From S010-25 sp964466455 (GTDB taxonomy: Bacteria; Pseudomonadota; Gammaproteobacteria; SZUA-229): a stretch of 32,281 nucleotides of DNA. The stretch is taken from positions 1 to 32,281 of the forward strand of contig CAYXNL010000024.1 of the NCBI GenBank assembly GCA_964466455.1. Reading direction: 5' to 3'. A program made the translations under genes and the position numbers. How positions within the stretch are numbered: the stretch's first letter is position 1; each line of letters opens with the position of its first letter. The notes beneath the pieces were generated by a model. It made no database searches. It was not told where the DNA came from and saw only the letters and a list, made by a program, of their open reading frames with translations. Positions 23,304-32,010 of this stretch are shown piece by piece.

Positions 23304-23391
23304 CGGAAAATTGAATCAAAAGCTGTTGATTTTGATAAAATGACGGGTTTTTACTGCACCGATTTCTTACTGTACCGATAATAAATAAACT

Positions 23392-24318
23392 ATGGCTCAC
23401 GATCACATTCACTCCCACTCTCATTCACACTCTCATGTACATGTGATTCCCGAATCCGGGAGGCGGCTGGCGATTGTTATGGCGCTGAATTTTATTATTA
23501 CCATTACCGAGGTAGTTGGTGGTTTACTATCCGGTAGTCTTTCTCTGTTATCGGATGCGCTGCATAATTTTAGTGATGGTGTTGCGGTAATTATTGCCTG
23601 GATTGCAATTAAACTTCGTACCCGACCACGAACGGAAAATTATACCTTTGGTTTAGAGCGTGCTGAAGTTCTTGCTGCGGTGATTAATGCTGGCGCATTA
23701 ATTGCGATCAGTATCTATCTGTTCGTTGAGGCCTGGCAGCATTATTTTCATCCCGAACCCATAGCGGGTAATATTATGACTATTGTTGCCAGTATTGGTC
23801 TGCTGGCAAATGTGTTGAGTACCTGGTTATTGCATCGTGATTCAAAAGAAAATATGAATTTACGTGCGGTGTATTTACATCTTTTTTCCGATGCAATTTC
23901 CAGTGTAGGGGTGATACTTGGCGGCCTTGCCATTATGTTTTATCACGTTTACTGGGTTGACCCCTTACTCACGGTTTTAATAGGTGTTTATGTTTTAAAA
24001 GAAAGTATTGAAATTCTCTGGCAGACGCTCAAGGTGTTTATGCTGGCCGTACCTACGGGTCTGGATATAAATAAAATTAGACAGGTTATTCGTGAACTGA
24101 ATGGTATCAGTGGTGTGCACCATATTCATTTATGGGCGGTATCAGAAACAGATGTTCATTTTGAAGGGCATATAATAGTTAATGACCAGTTGGTCAGTCG
24201 GGTATCGACACTAAGAGAACAACTTGAAAAATTATTACATGACCGGTTTGAAATTAATCATACTACCTTCCAGTTTGAAGCAGAAAGAGATAGCTGTAAA
24301 ACCAGAGCCCTGCTATAA
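23392..24318 (+). CDS. Cation diffusion facilitator (CzcD/ZitB-type heavy-metal efflux)
   Basis: This 308-residue protein is predicted to export zinc or similar divalent cations in exchange for protons. It starts with a histidine-rich cytoplasmic tail (residues 3-18, HDHIHSHSHSHSHVHV). The membrane domain has the metal-site motifs SDALHNFSDG in TM2 and HLFSDAISSVGV in TM5, giving the usual His/Asp quartet. The cytoplasmic ferredoxin-like domain starts near residue 215. Six membrane segments are expected. The exact metal cannot be deduced. It lies between rubrerythrin and rhomboid genes on the same strand. Confidence 0.93.
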   Translation: MAHDHIHSHSHSHSHVHVIPESGRRLAIVMALNFIITITEVVGGLLSGSLSLLSDALHNFSDGVAVIIAWIAIKLRTRPRTENYTFGLERAEVLAAVINAGALIAISIYLFVEAWQHYFHPEPIAGNIMTIVASIGLLANVLSTWLLHRDSKENMNLRAVYLHLFSDAISSVGVILGGLAIMFYHVYWVDPLLTVLIGVYVLKESIEILWQTLKVFMLAVPTGLDINKIRQVIRELNGISGVHHIHLWAVSETDVHFEGHIIVNDQLVSRVSTLREQLEKLLHDRFEINHTTFQFEAERDSCKTRALL

Positions 24319-24357
24319 AAATAATGCGGTAAGAGAAGCGTAAAAAAGAAAAAGTCT

Positions 24358-25002
24358 ATGACAGGTGTACGATATCAATATTCCTTACTGCCCCCGGTAA
24401 TAAAGCTTCTGTTAATTTTTAATGGTGGTATTTTTATACTGGAACAGTTTTTTGCTAACTTCCTGCTCGGTAATTTTGCACTCTGGCCATTAGTACCCGA
24501 GCGCATATTAATGCAGACGGCGAATGTACATGAGTTTATGCCCTGGCAGTTAATCAGTTATGGTTTTCTGCATGGCGGGGTGATGCATCTGTTCCTGAAT
24601 ATGTATGCGCTCTGGTTATTTGGGGTGAGCCTGGAAAACCGGTGGGGATCAAGGACGTTTGCGATTTATTATTTTGTCTGCCTGCTTGGTGCAGGGATAA
24701 CACAGCTTTTTGTTACCAGCATGGCAGGTAACTATTATCCAACAATTGGTGCAAGTGGCGGCGTGTTTGGTGTATTACTTGCTTTTGGCATGTTGTTTCC
24801 TGATCGGGTATTAATTTTATTAATTCCTCCAATGCCAATTAAAGCAAAGTGGTTTGTTATTATTTATGGTGCAGTTGAGCTCTGGTTCGGTGTTACCGGT
24901 ACGGAGGCGGGTGTGGCACACTTCGCTCATCTTGGCGGTATGTTGTGTGGTTTTTTATTGCTTGTTTACTGGAAGAGTCACCCGCCAGGGCAGTATGGGT
25001 AA
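24358..25002 (+). CDS. Rhomboid-family intramembrane serine protease
   Basis: This 214-residue membrane protein of the rhomboid family cleaves other proteins within the membrane. The catalytic serine is S133 in GASGG and the catalytic histidine is H191 in AHFAHLGG. The HGGVMHLFLNM segment near residues 72-82 corresponds to the conserved TM2 histidine/asparagine region. About six membrane segments are visible and there is no extra soluble domain. The substrate is unknown. It ends 53 bases from the convergent hemY, whose terminator-like hairpin lies in that gap. Confidence 0.92.
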   Translation: MTGVRYQYSLLPPVIKLLLIFNGGIFILEQFFANFLLGNFALWPLVPERILMQTANVHEFMPWQLISYGFLHGGVMHLFLNMYALWLFGVSLENRWGSRTFAIYYFVCLLGAGITQLFVTSMAGNYYPTIGASGGVFGVLLAFGMLFPDRVLILLIPPMPIKAKWFVIIYGAVELWFGVTGTEAGVAHFAHLGGMLCGFLLLVYWKSHPPGQYG

Positions 25003-25037
25003 GGGACGGGCTCCGTATCATAGTACAGAGTCAGGAT

Positions 25038-25060
25038 AAAAAAGGGTAAAGGTTTTTACC
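25038..25060 (-). terminator. Rho-independent terminator candidate for hemY
   Basis: On the minus strand, GGTAAA (25060-25055) and TTTACC (25050-25045) form a 6-bp stem with an AACC loop. A run of T follows at 25043-25038. The hemY stop codon (25058-25056) is inside the left arm. The stem is GC-poor, so it may be weak. Confidence 0.5.
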
Positions 25061-26333
25061 TGGTTACAATTTTTAATACCGGGGTCTCGCCATTCGCTAA
25101 AACAGGTTGCGATACGTTATTAACGGGAGAGTGTTTATCGTTACCCGCCAGTAAATTCAGACCCTGGCGATAATAACCTGCAGCGGTTTCGCTATCGTGC
25201 ATTTTTTCTTCCAGCAGGCGAGCTAGTTGGAGGCAGGTTTCTGGCAAGGGGTGAATGGCAAGACAGGCTTCAAAATAATTTCTGGCTTTACCCCATAAAG
25301 ACAGATGAAGGCAGACTTTACCTGCGGCCTGTAACAGATAGATATTTTGCGGATGAACTTTTAGCCATTTTTCAACAATATCCAGTGTTTTGTTATTTAC
25401 CGGGGCATCAACGTTAGCATAAAGCTTTATAGTGGAGCGGTGCCAGTTATTATTTAAATAATTTCGCAATATTTTTTCCGCACCAGCGGCATCGTTCAGC
25501 TCTATCAGACAGCGCGCATAATGTTCAATAATGGCGGGCAGATGCTGTAATGATTTACTGATTTTTTGCCAGGTATCCTGCAGCATGGCAGGATCATTAC
25601 TCCGGGTAATATTACTTAGCTGTCCACGAGTAATAGCGATTTCATATTGAAGAATATTCTCGGCAGAAAGTTGCCCGTGTTTTTTCAGTTCGGGCATAAG
25701 TTGTGACAGCTTATGCCAGTCTTCAAGTGTAAGGTAGGTACTGGCAAGCAACTGGAGAATAAAAAAATGTCCGGGGGTATGGTGATGAAGTTGCTGCAGG
25801 GTGGCAAGGGCCTGCTCATTTTGATGGTGTTCCAGTTGTAATTGTGCCTGGGTGATGCCAATGGCAAGCTCTGCTTCTGGTGAAGACTCAAGGGCTTTCC
25901 GTAAATAGTTGTCCCGGCGCTCCGGCGCACCGCTGTTATGTGCGGCATTTGCTGCCGTCATATAGGCCAGTAGCGGATTTTCACTATGATGGATATGGCT
26001 AAGCAGGGTTTTTTCTGCCTGTACAAATTTACCTTCCATGTGCTCAAGTAGCCCCTGTTTTAACTGTGCCCGGACTTTTCGTTGCAGACGGGGTTTGCGC
26101 TGACCAAACAGGGTATTTAAAAATGACCGGAACAGACGGAAGATTTTGATGATAAGTACCACAACAAACAGGGCGGATAGTATAGCCGCACCAAGCACCA
26201 CCAGATTGGTTTCAAAGTTGAAACTGGCAAACTGGACAGAAATGGAACCGAGATCATGATGGTTGTACATGGTAAAACCGATAACGGTAATAACGGTAAT
26301 CAGGCTTACATAAAGAAATCGATTCATTTTCAT
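25056..26333 (-). CDS. hemY: HemY-family inner-membrane protein (TPR repeats)
   Basis: This gammaproteobacterial HemY is linked by position and genetics to heme synthesis, but it is not the protoporphyrinogen oxidase that carries the same name in Bacillus. The 425-residue product has two N-terminal membrane segments (about residues 5-21, and 44-68, VVLGAAILSALFVVVLIIKIF). These are followed by a soluble helical region with TPR-like repeats, for example LAYMTAANAAHNSGAPERRDNYLRKAL. The start is at 26333, with ATG at 26327 as an alternative. It is downstream of hemD on the same strand. The hemX gene usually between them is missing here. Confidence 0.9.
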   Translation of the reverse strand: MKMNRFLYVSLITVITVIGFTMYNHHDLGSISVQFASFNFETNLVVLGAAILSALFVVVLIIKIFRLFRSFLNTLFGQRKPRLQRKVRAQLKQGLLEHMEGKFVQAEKTLLSHIHHSENPLLAYMTAANAAHNSGAPERRDNYLRKALESSPEAELAIGITQAQLQLEHHQNEQALATLQQLHHHTPGHFFILQLLASTYLTLEDWHKLSQLMPELKKHGQLSAENILQYEIAITRGQLSNITRSNDPAMLQDTWQKISKSLQHLPAIIEHYARCLIELNDAAGAEKILRNYLNNNWHRSTIKLYANVDAPVNNKTLDIVEKWLKVHPQNIYLLQAAGKVCLHLSLWGKARNYFEACLAIHPLPETCLQLARLLEEKMHDSETAAGYYRQGLNLLAGNDKHSPVNNVSQPVLANGETPVLKIVTR

Positions 26334-26450
26334 TTTCCGGGAGTTAACGCCTTTCCAGGGGTGCCCTGTCTCTATTTGCAGATCACCTGCTTATAAGATT
26401 AGCGTAAATGAAATCAGGAAGAAACTCTGATTGTACATACTAACGGGATA

Positions 26451-26557
26451 GATGAAAAGGATACTTATTGTTCAAGACACGCTGTCAATACTTCCATGTA
26501 AGCTCGACACCCGCATCCCTGCGGCTGACGGTCTTGAACAATAAGTGTCCTTTTATC
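26451..26557. repeat. Long imperfect inverted repeat with internal hairpin between hemD and hemY
   Basis: The left arm (26451-26478) and right arm (26531-26557) are nearly perfect reverse complements, with the 16-base core ACTTATTGTTCAAGAC identical and a single-base indel plus mismatches toward the outside. The 52-base loop has a second hairpin with CCGCA and TGCGG arms (26511-26524). It could be a MITE-like or REP-like element, an attenuator, or a terminator. It occupies the place where hemX would be expected. Confidence 0.65.
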
Positions 26558-26571
26558 TGTTTCAGTAATAA
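26550..26571. repeat. 22-bp interspersed repeat, copy 2 (3' side of hemD)
   Basis: This copy matches 6305-6326 at 21 of 22 bases and overlaps the outer edge of the inverted repeat at 26531-26557. It begins 12 bases beyond the hemD stop codon, a position comparable with copy 1 after mnmE. Confidence 0.45.
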
Positions 26572-26582
26572 TTGGTGGAGAG

Positions 26583-27338
26583 TTATATATCATGATGATA
26601 AAAAAGTGTCCGCAGTTGTGCAAAACAGGCTTCATCGGTGGCATTTTCTGCCAGATGAACGTGGTTGAAACCGTATGAACAGGCATTGGTAACGGTCTTG
26701 TCCGAAGCAACAATAACCGGAATATTTAGAATGATATCCGGGTTCTTTACTAGCAACATTAAATTATCCAGCCCTTCATTACTGCTGATAGTGATGGCGT
26801 CAAGTTGTTTAAGAGTGTTAGTGGATGGTTCCGCCGCTACGGGTAGTGCACGCCGGTAGCTTTCAACATAACGAACCTGCGCGCCACGATGAATTAAACT
26901 GTTACCCAAAAAAGCGCGACCCCCCTCCCCCCGGAAAATAAGAATTTTCATATTGGTAACTGCTGGTGCCTGCAAGGCAGGATGGGTTAGCAGGGATTCG
27001 CTATTATGACCGTCTGTCTGAATGGTTACCGGGATATAGTGGTCCTCCAGCATACTGGCAGTTTTACTGCCAATCGCAGCTACCTGTAGATGTTCGGGGA
27101 ATAATGGCAGCAGATTAGCAGTCTGTAGTACGGCGGTAGGGCTGATAAAAACGGCAATATCATACTGGTATAGATATTCTTTAATATTAAGCAGGCTACG
27201 ATTATCCAGTGGCGGCAGAATTTCTATTACCGGATAGTGTATGGCTCGGCCACCGGCATCATTAATTAGCTGACAGAGTTTATCTGCCCGCCCCTGTGGG
27301 CGGGTTACCAGAATGTTTCGATTGACTAAGGCCGGCAT
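26583..27338 (-). CDS. hemD: Uroporphyrinogen-III synthase HemD
   Basis: HemD closes and rearranges hydroxymethylbilane to uroporphyrinogen III in heme, siroheme and cobalamin synthesis. The 251-residue product has the two-domain HemD fold: a start with RNILVTRPQGRADKLCQLINDAGGRAIHYPVIEI, the AVFISPTAV segment, and later TISSNEGLDNLMLLV followed by IPVIVASDKTVTNACSYGF. Sequence conservation in this family is low, but these elements and the location after algR support the call. It is 70 bases downstream of algR; hemC, usually in that gap, is not there. Confidence 0.88.
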   Translation of the reverse strand: MPALVNRNILVTRPQGRADKLCQLINDAGGRAIHYPVIEILPPLDNRSLLNIKEYLYQYDIAVFISPTAVLQTANLLPLFPEHLQVAAIGSKTASMLEDHYIPVTIQTDGHNSESLLTHPALQAPAVTNMKILIFRGEGGRAFLGNSLIHRGAQVRYVESYRRALPVAAEPSTNTLKQLDAITISSNEGLDNLMLLVKNPDIILNIPVIVASDKTVTNACSYGFNHVHLAENATDEACFAQLRTLFYHHDI

Positions 27339-27408
27339 TTTAATAGCTCATCATGTAACGGGTCAGGATAATAGCAGATATATCCTGAGGCATAATTTAC
27401 AGTAATAT

Positions 27409-28164
27409 TTAGTTCCCAGCTTTTTTCTGTTTAAATTTCTTTCGTATAGCAGGAAGATGCCGACGACTGATTTCCAGTTGGTCGTCAACATCCCTGAAAC
27501 CAATACAATGATGGCCCCCAGCCGCTTTTACCAGACCATGAATGGCATTTTCAGCAACCAGTGCGTTGCGGTGAATACGGACGAACAGATGGCTAAATTC
27601 CTCTTCGAGATCTTTCAGGGGCTCTTCAATCAGGTACTCGTGTTCATCGGTGCGTAACGTGACATATTTCTGATCAGCCTTGAAATACAGAATTTCATCA
27701 ACTGGAATCAGCTCCAGTGAGCCACGGATTTTAATACAGATACTGGATCGAACGGCTGTTATTTGCTGTTGTTGTAATTGAGAAATTTGAGCTTTGTTGA
27801 TTCTTCTGGCCGCCTGCAGGGCTTTTTCCAGACGGTGTTGTTTGATTGGTTTCACCAGATAGTCAACAGCGTGGGTTTCAAAGGCATCAAGGGCGTGGTC
27901 ACTGTAGGCAGTAGTAAAAATAATAGCGGGTGGGTTGTCCATTTTGTTAATACAGGCCGCCGCTTCAATACCATCCATGCCCGGCATACGAATATCCATT
28001 AATACGACATCGGGTTGTGTTAGCTGAGATTTTCGTAAAGCATCCTCCCCGGTTTCTGCTTCTGTAATAATCGTATATCCAGCGACACTGGTTATCATTT
28101 TTCGTAGCCGCTGACGGGCAAGCTGTTCATCATCAACAATTAACACATTCATTTTTGTTAACAT
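27409..28164 (-). CDS. algR: LytTR-family response regulator, AlgR-like
   Basis: This 251-residue two-component regulator has an N-terminal receiver domain with phospho-acceptor D57 (VVLMDIRMPGMDG), acidic pocket D11-D12 and the VDYLVKPI lysine. A C-terminal LytTR DNA-binding domain (about 140-245) carries EILYFKADQKYVTLRT and FVRIHRNALV. AlgR proteins control alginate, type IV pilus or virulence genes in Pseudomonas, and the targets here are unknown. The start at 28164 lies 30 bases after algZ stops. An internal ATG five codons in is a possible alternative start. The argH-algZ-algR-hem order matches the Pseudomonas cluster. Confidence 0.9.
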   Translation of the reverse strand: MLTKMNVLIVDDEQLARQRLRKMITSVAGYTIITEAETGEDALRKSQLTQPDVVLMDIRMPGMDGIEAAACINKMDNPPAIIFTTAYSDHALDAFETHAVDYLVKPIKQHRLEKALQAARRINKAQISQLQQQQITAVRSSICIKIRGSLELIPVDEILYFKADQKYVTLRTDEHEYLIEEPLKDLEEEFSHLFVRIHRNALVAENAIHGLVKAAGGHHCIGFRDVDDQLEISRRHLPAIRKKFKQKKAGN

Positions 28165-28194
28165 CCAAAGTGATAAGTTTTCTGGTTGCCGGGT

Positions 28195-29268
28195 TTATTT
28201 TTCGGTTTCAGCCAGTGGTATTTTTAATGTAACGGTATAGGTTTCTTTGGTGTCATTTATTTTAAATACGGCCGTTTTGCCATAGACAAGAAACAGTCGT
28301 TGTTTAATATTATTTTGTGCCATCTGGTTCCCTTTATGGTATTGCCGGGAAGTAAGCTGCCCACGGGGGTTATGTACAGAAATAACCAGATGCCCCCCCT
28401 TTTTTAGCGTAGAAAGCAGAATTTTTCCACCTTCTGGCAAAGGTTCAATACCATGATAAATCGCATTTTCTACCAGTGGCTGAATACACAGGGCTGGAAT
28501 TGTCATATCTTTCAATGAGTTGTCAGTATTCCATACGATCTGTAGCCGGTTACCCAGACGTAATTTTTCAATATTGAGATAACTTCTGGTTAATTGCAGC
28601 TCATCTTCCACGGTATTCATATTGCGCTCGCTCAGGCTGGCGCGAAATAAGTCAGACAGATCCTCAATGGCGGTTTCCGCTGTTTGTGGTGAGATAGCAA
28701 TAAGGCTGGCGATGGTGTTCATGCTGTTGAACAGGAAATGAGGACGAATACGGGCGCGCAGGGCCTGAATTTCAGCTTTAGCCTGTGCCGCGATATTCCG
28801 TCGCCATTGTCGTTGAATATAAAAATAGCGTAACACCACCGCATAAACGGCGGCGCTTATCGCCATAATACGGAATAAAAAGGTTTGATCCAGCTGTTTA
28901 ACGTTACCGCTGGCGATTGTATAGAGCAGGTGTGTGTCCAGTTTAATACTCAGCCAGCCAATGAGCAGGCTAACCGATAACATAATGCTGAAAATAAGAG
29001 CAATAGCAATACTATCCGTCATTCGGTTCAATGGTTGTCGCAACGGACACAATAAAGCGGCATTTACCAGCGCGATCCACTGCATTAACATAGAAACAAA
29101 AGCCAGGTAGTCCCAGAAACGGTACAGATTTCCGGGTACAGCCATAGATAGAACCAGAGCCAGTAGTTCAGTAAGTAAGACAAGGATAAATAAAACCCGC
29201 ACATCGCAAAAATCAGGCAACAGACCCTGTTCTATATTAACCGTATTATTTTCTGATTTTTCAGTCAT
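28195..29268 (-). CDS. algZ: LytS/YehU-type sensor histidine kinase, AlgZ (FimS)-like
   Basis: This 357-residue membrane sensor kinase pairs with the adjacent AlgR. The N-terminal half contains about four membrane segments (residues 23-150). The His_kinase region has H177 in RPHFLFNSMNTIASL, the phospho-acceptor type used by LytS-class kinases. The ATPase domain has the N-box LVENAIYHGIEP. There is no large sensory domain, so the signal is probably sensed in or at the membrane. It is transcribed away from argH, and the 81 bases between 29268 and 29350 must hold both promoters. Confidence 0.9.
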   Translation of the reverse strand: MTEKSENNTVNIEQGLLPDFCDVRVLFILVLLTELLALVLSMAVPGNLYRFWDYLAFVSMLMQWIALVNAALLCPLRQPLNRMTDSIAIALIFSIMLSVSLLIGWLSIKLDTHLLYTIASGNVKQLDQTFLFRIMAISAAVYAVVLRYFYIQRQWRRNIAAQAKAEIQALRARIRPHFLFNSMNTIASLIAISPQTAETAIEDLSDLFRASLSERNMNTVEDELQLTRSYLNIEKLRLGNRLQIVWNTDNSLKDMTIPALCIQPLVENAIYHGIEPLPEGGKILLSTLKKGGHLVISVHNPRGQLTSRQYHKGNQMAQNNIKQRLFLVYGKTAVFKINDTKETYTVTLKIPLAETEK

Positions 29269-29312
29269 TTAGAATAAATAGACCAGTTGACAGAGATTGC
29301 AAGGCAGGGGTT

Positions 29313-29321
29313 TGATATACT
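29313..29321 (+). promoter_or_regulatory. Extended -10 promoter candidate for argH
   Basis: TGATATACT fits the TGn-TATAAT extended -10 pattern with one mismatch, 28 bases before the argH ATG at 29350. A TTGACA at 29287-29292 is present but 23 bases away, too far to be a standard partner, which is in keeping with an extended -10 promoter. Confidence 0.4.
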
Positions 29322-29349
29322 GCAAAAAAATTTCATGCAGATTAGAAAA

Positions 29350-30777
29350 ATGACAGACAAAAAAAATAGTAAAGTCGGTTCCCCCGCAGATAAAAATACC
29401 GTCAATACCTCCTGGGGCGGGCGTTTTAGTGAACAGACCGATGCCTTTGTGGAAGCGTTTACGGCATCGGTAACGTTTGACCAGCGTATGTATCGACAGG
29501 ATATCCAGGGTTCGCGCGCCCATGCCCGTATGTTGCAAAGAATAGGCGTGCTAAGTGATGATGACCTGAAGGTGATTTTGCAAGGGCTGGATACTATTAA
29601 AGAGGAAATTGAACAAGGGGTTTTCAACTGGTCGATAGCGCGGGAAGACCTGCATATGAATATTGAGGCACGGCTCACCGAACTGGTCGGTGATGCGGGT
29701 AAACGCCTGCATACCGGACGTTCACGAAACGATCAGGTGGCAACCGATATCCGTTTATATCTGCGTGAGCAGATCGGTTTTATTATCGCAGAAATAAAAC
29801 GTTTTCAGTTGGGGTTGCTTGGGCTTGCCGAGCGTGAAGCGGCAACTATTATGCCCGGATTTACCCATTTACAGGTCGCCCAACCGATTACATTCGGCCA
29901 CCATATGATGGCCTGGTTTGAAATGTTAAAGCGCGATGCCAGCCGTTTTGCCGATTGTAGTGAACGCATGAATATTTCACCATTAGGTGCCGCCGCACTG
30001 GCTGGAACCAGTTATCCTGTCGATCGTGAATTTACCGCAACCGAGCTGGGTTTTTCTGCACCGGCGCAAAATTCACTGGATGCAGTGAGTGATCGGGATT
30101 TTGCCATAGAGTTCTGCGCGGCCTCGGCCATCTTGATCACTCATCTGTCACGCATGGCGGAGGAGATGGTGCTATGGGTCTCGGCGCAGTTTAATTTTAT
30201 TGAGCTGCCTGATCGTTTCTGTACTGGTTCATCAATTATGCCACAGAAAAAAAACCCGGACGTACCGGAACTGGTGCGAGGAAAAACCGGCCGTATAAAT
30301 GGCCATCTGATTAGCCTGTTAACACTGATGAAGTCACAGCCACTGGCTTATAACAAGGACAATCAGGAAGATAAGGAACCCCTGTTCGATAGTGTTGATA
30401 CGGTGCTTGGTTGTTTGCGGGCCTTTGGCGATATGGTCCCGGCCATTATCTGCAAACACCGCAATATGTATGCCGCAGCCAAACAGGGGTTTTCAACCGC
30501 GACGGATCTTGCCGATTATCTGGTCAGAAAACAGATACCCTTTCGTGATGCACATGAAATTGTCGGCAAAGCTGTCGCAAAAGGGGTGGCGGAAGGCAAA
30601 GATCTAAGTGAGTTGACGCTGGAGGAATTACAGCAGTTTTCCAGTAGTATTAGCCGCGATGTGTTTGATGTATTGACCCTGGAAGGTTCGGTGGCAGCAA
30701 GAAATCATATTGGAGGTACCGCACCCGAGCAGGTGAAGCAGGCAATAAAAAAGGCAAAGCAGGAGATCAATGGGTGA
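29350..30777 (+). CDS. argH: Argininosuccinate lyase
   Basis: ArgH splits argininosuccinate into arginine and fumarate in arginine synthesis. The family signature GSSIMPQKKNPD is present near the middle of the chain. SWGGRFSEQTDAFVEAFTASVTFD marks the N terminus, and TGRSRNDQVATDIRLYLR and TTIMPGFTHLQVAQPITFGHH follow. From ATG 29350 it is 475 residues, close to the usual length. An upstream in-frame TTG at 29287 would put the coding start ahead of the promoter-like TGATATACT, so I prefer 29350; an ATG at 29335 is also possible. It is divergent from algZ, as in Pseudomonas. Confidence 0.96.
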   Translation: MTDKKNSKVGSPADKNTVNTSWGGRFSEQTDAFVEAFTASVTFDQRMYRQDIQGSRAHARMLQRIGVLSDDDLKVILQGLDTIKEEIEQGVFNWSIAREDLHMNIEARLTELVGDAGKRLHTGRSRNDQVATDIRLYLREQIGFIIAEIKRFQLGLLGLAEREAATIMPGFTHLQVAQPITFGHHMMAWFEMLKRDASRFADCSERMNISPLGAAALAGTSYPVDREFTATELGFSAPAQNSLDAVSDRDFAIEFCAASAILITHLSRMAEEMVLWVSAQFNFIELPDRFCTGSSIMPQKKNPDVPELVRGKTGRINGHLISLLTLMKSQPLAYNKDNQEDKEPLFDSVDTVLGCLRAFGDMVPAIICKHRNMYAAAKQGFSTATDLADYLVRKQIPFRDAHEIVGKAVAKGVAEGKDLSELTLEELQQFSSSISRDVFDVLTLEGSVAARNHIGGTAPEQVKQAIKKAKQEING

Positions 30778-30851
30778 TCAGCATTCACTAACGATGCATT
30801 AGCCAGGATGGATTGCCCCAGATGAATTGACTCAGGAAGGCTCATTAAGGT

Positions 30852-31859
30852 ATGAAACTTACACAATTTGCAGCAACAACCGGACTGTTATGGAAATATC
30901 TTGAAGAAACCGGGATAGATCCAAAACCCCTTTACCTGAAAGCCGGTATCAGTCCAGCCTTGCTGCGCACGGCTAATGCCCGTATTCCGGTTGCCAGTGT
31001 CGACAGGCTCTGGCAGTATGCGCTGGCGCAGATCAATGACCCGTGTATGGGTATTAAAATGGACCATTACTGGCACCCGTCACAACTGGGTGCGCTGGGT
31101 TATGCCTGGCTGGTGAGTTCATCCCTGCGTACTGCGTTAAAACGGGTTATTCGCTACAGTCATGTTGTTTCGGAAGACCTGTATTTTAACCTGAGCGAAA
31201 CCACAAAAGGGCTGCGGCTGGCGTTTGAAACCGAGAAAACGACCATGGTGCTGGCTGAGCAGACAGACCTGGTGCTTTCTATTATTTTGCATATGTGCCG
31301 GTTTAATTATGGGGGTGAACTTCGGCCAACAGAAGTCAGATTACCGCACAGCCGCCCGCACTGTGCAGGCAGTATGGAACGGCATTTCCAGAGTGAAATC
31401 CAGTTTGATACAGATACCTGCAGTATTACCTTTGCGATAAAAGATGTTGATAAGCCTCTCGATACGGCCAATCGACAACTGGCGCTGATACATGATGAGA
31501 TATTGATGAAGTATCTTATTGAGGTAAAAAAAGGTGATTTAATCGAGCAGATAAAATCTATCATTATTGACCATTTACCCGATGGTAAAGTGACCGATGC
31601 GATGATTGCATGCAAACTGAATATGAGTGAACGTAGTTTACAGAGAAAATTAAAAGAAAAGAATACCTGCTTTCGCAGTATCCTCGATAGTGTCCGTAAA
31701 ATGGTCGCGTTACAATACATTAAGGACCCGACGAACCGAATGACGGACATTGCCTTCTTAATCGGTTTTTCAGAACAAAGCGCGTTCTCCCGCGCCTTCA
31801 AGAAATGGACTGGTTTGCCACCAGTGAAATACCGTGTATCAATCTTTGATAAAGAGTAA
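30852..31859 (+). CDS. AraC-family transcriptional regulator
   Basis: The 335-residue protein has an N-terminal arabinose-binding-like regulatory domain of the OruR/ArgR type (about residues 20-210) and a C-terminal AraC DNA-binding domain with two helix-turn-helix motifs. The first is near VTDAMIACKLNMSERSLQRKL and the second near MTDIAFLIGFSEQSAFSRAFKKWTG, the classical AraC signature. The ligand and targets are unknown. It follows argH after 74 bases but is unlikely to belong to arginine synthesis. The 31860-32010 spacer separates it from a sensor-like gene, a possible target. Confidence 0.88.
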   Translation: MKLTQFAATTGLLWKYLEETGIDPKPLYLKAGISPALLRTANARIPVASVDRLWQYALAQINDPCMGIKMDHYWHPSQLGALGYAWLVSSSLRTALKRVIRYSHVVSEDLYFNLSETTKGLRLAFETEKTTMVLAEQTDLVLSIILHMCRFNYGGELRPTEVRLPHSRPHCAGSMERHFQSEIQFDTDTCSITFAIKDVDKPLDTANRQLALIHDEILMKYLIEVKKGDLIEQIKSIIIDHLPDGKVTDAMIACKLNMSERSLQRKLKEKNTCFRSILDSVRKMVALQYIKDPTNRMTDIAFLIGFSEQSAFSRAFKKWTGLPPVKYRVSIFDKE

Positions 31860-32010
31860 TGGCTCGGGGGGGCAGAAGGGTTTTTTAAACGCGTTAAAAC
31901 ATATAAAACATAGGGGATATACTATTATTATCCAGGTGATATAGTATTACTGCCTGTTTAGAGTTTGAGTCTTCAAACGGTGACGGTGGTAGAGCGGTGA
32001 TAAAACATTC

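Noticed and set aside
23315..23336. ATCAAAA / TTTTGAT hairpin after rubrerythrin as a terminator
   Set aside because: The stem has almost no G-C pairs and no T run follows.
26465..26713. 82-residue minus-strand frame across the hairpin element and the end of hemD
   Set aside because: It is built from the hemD 3' end in another frame plus the repeat; no family resemblance that I can support.
29287..29349. In-frame TTG extension of argH by 21 residues
   Set aside because: It would start upstream of the promoter-like TGATATACT, and the family N terminus fits the ATG at 29350.
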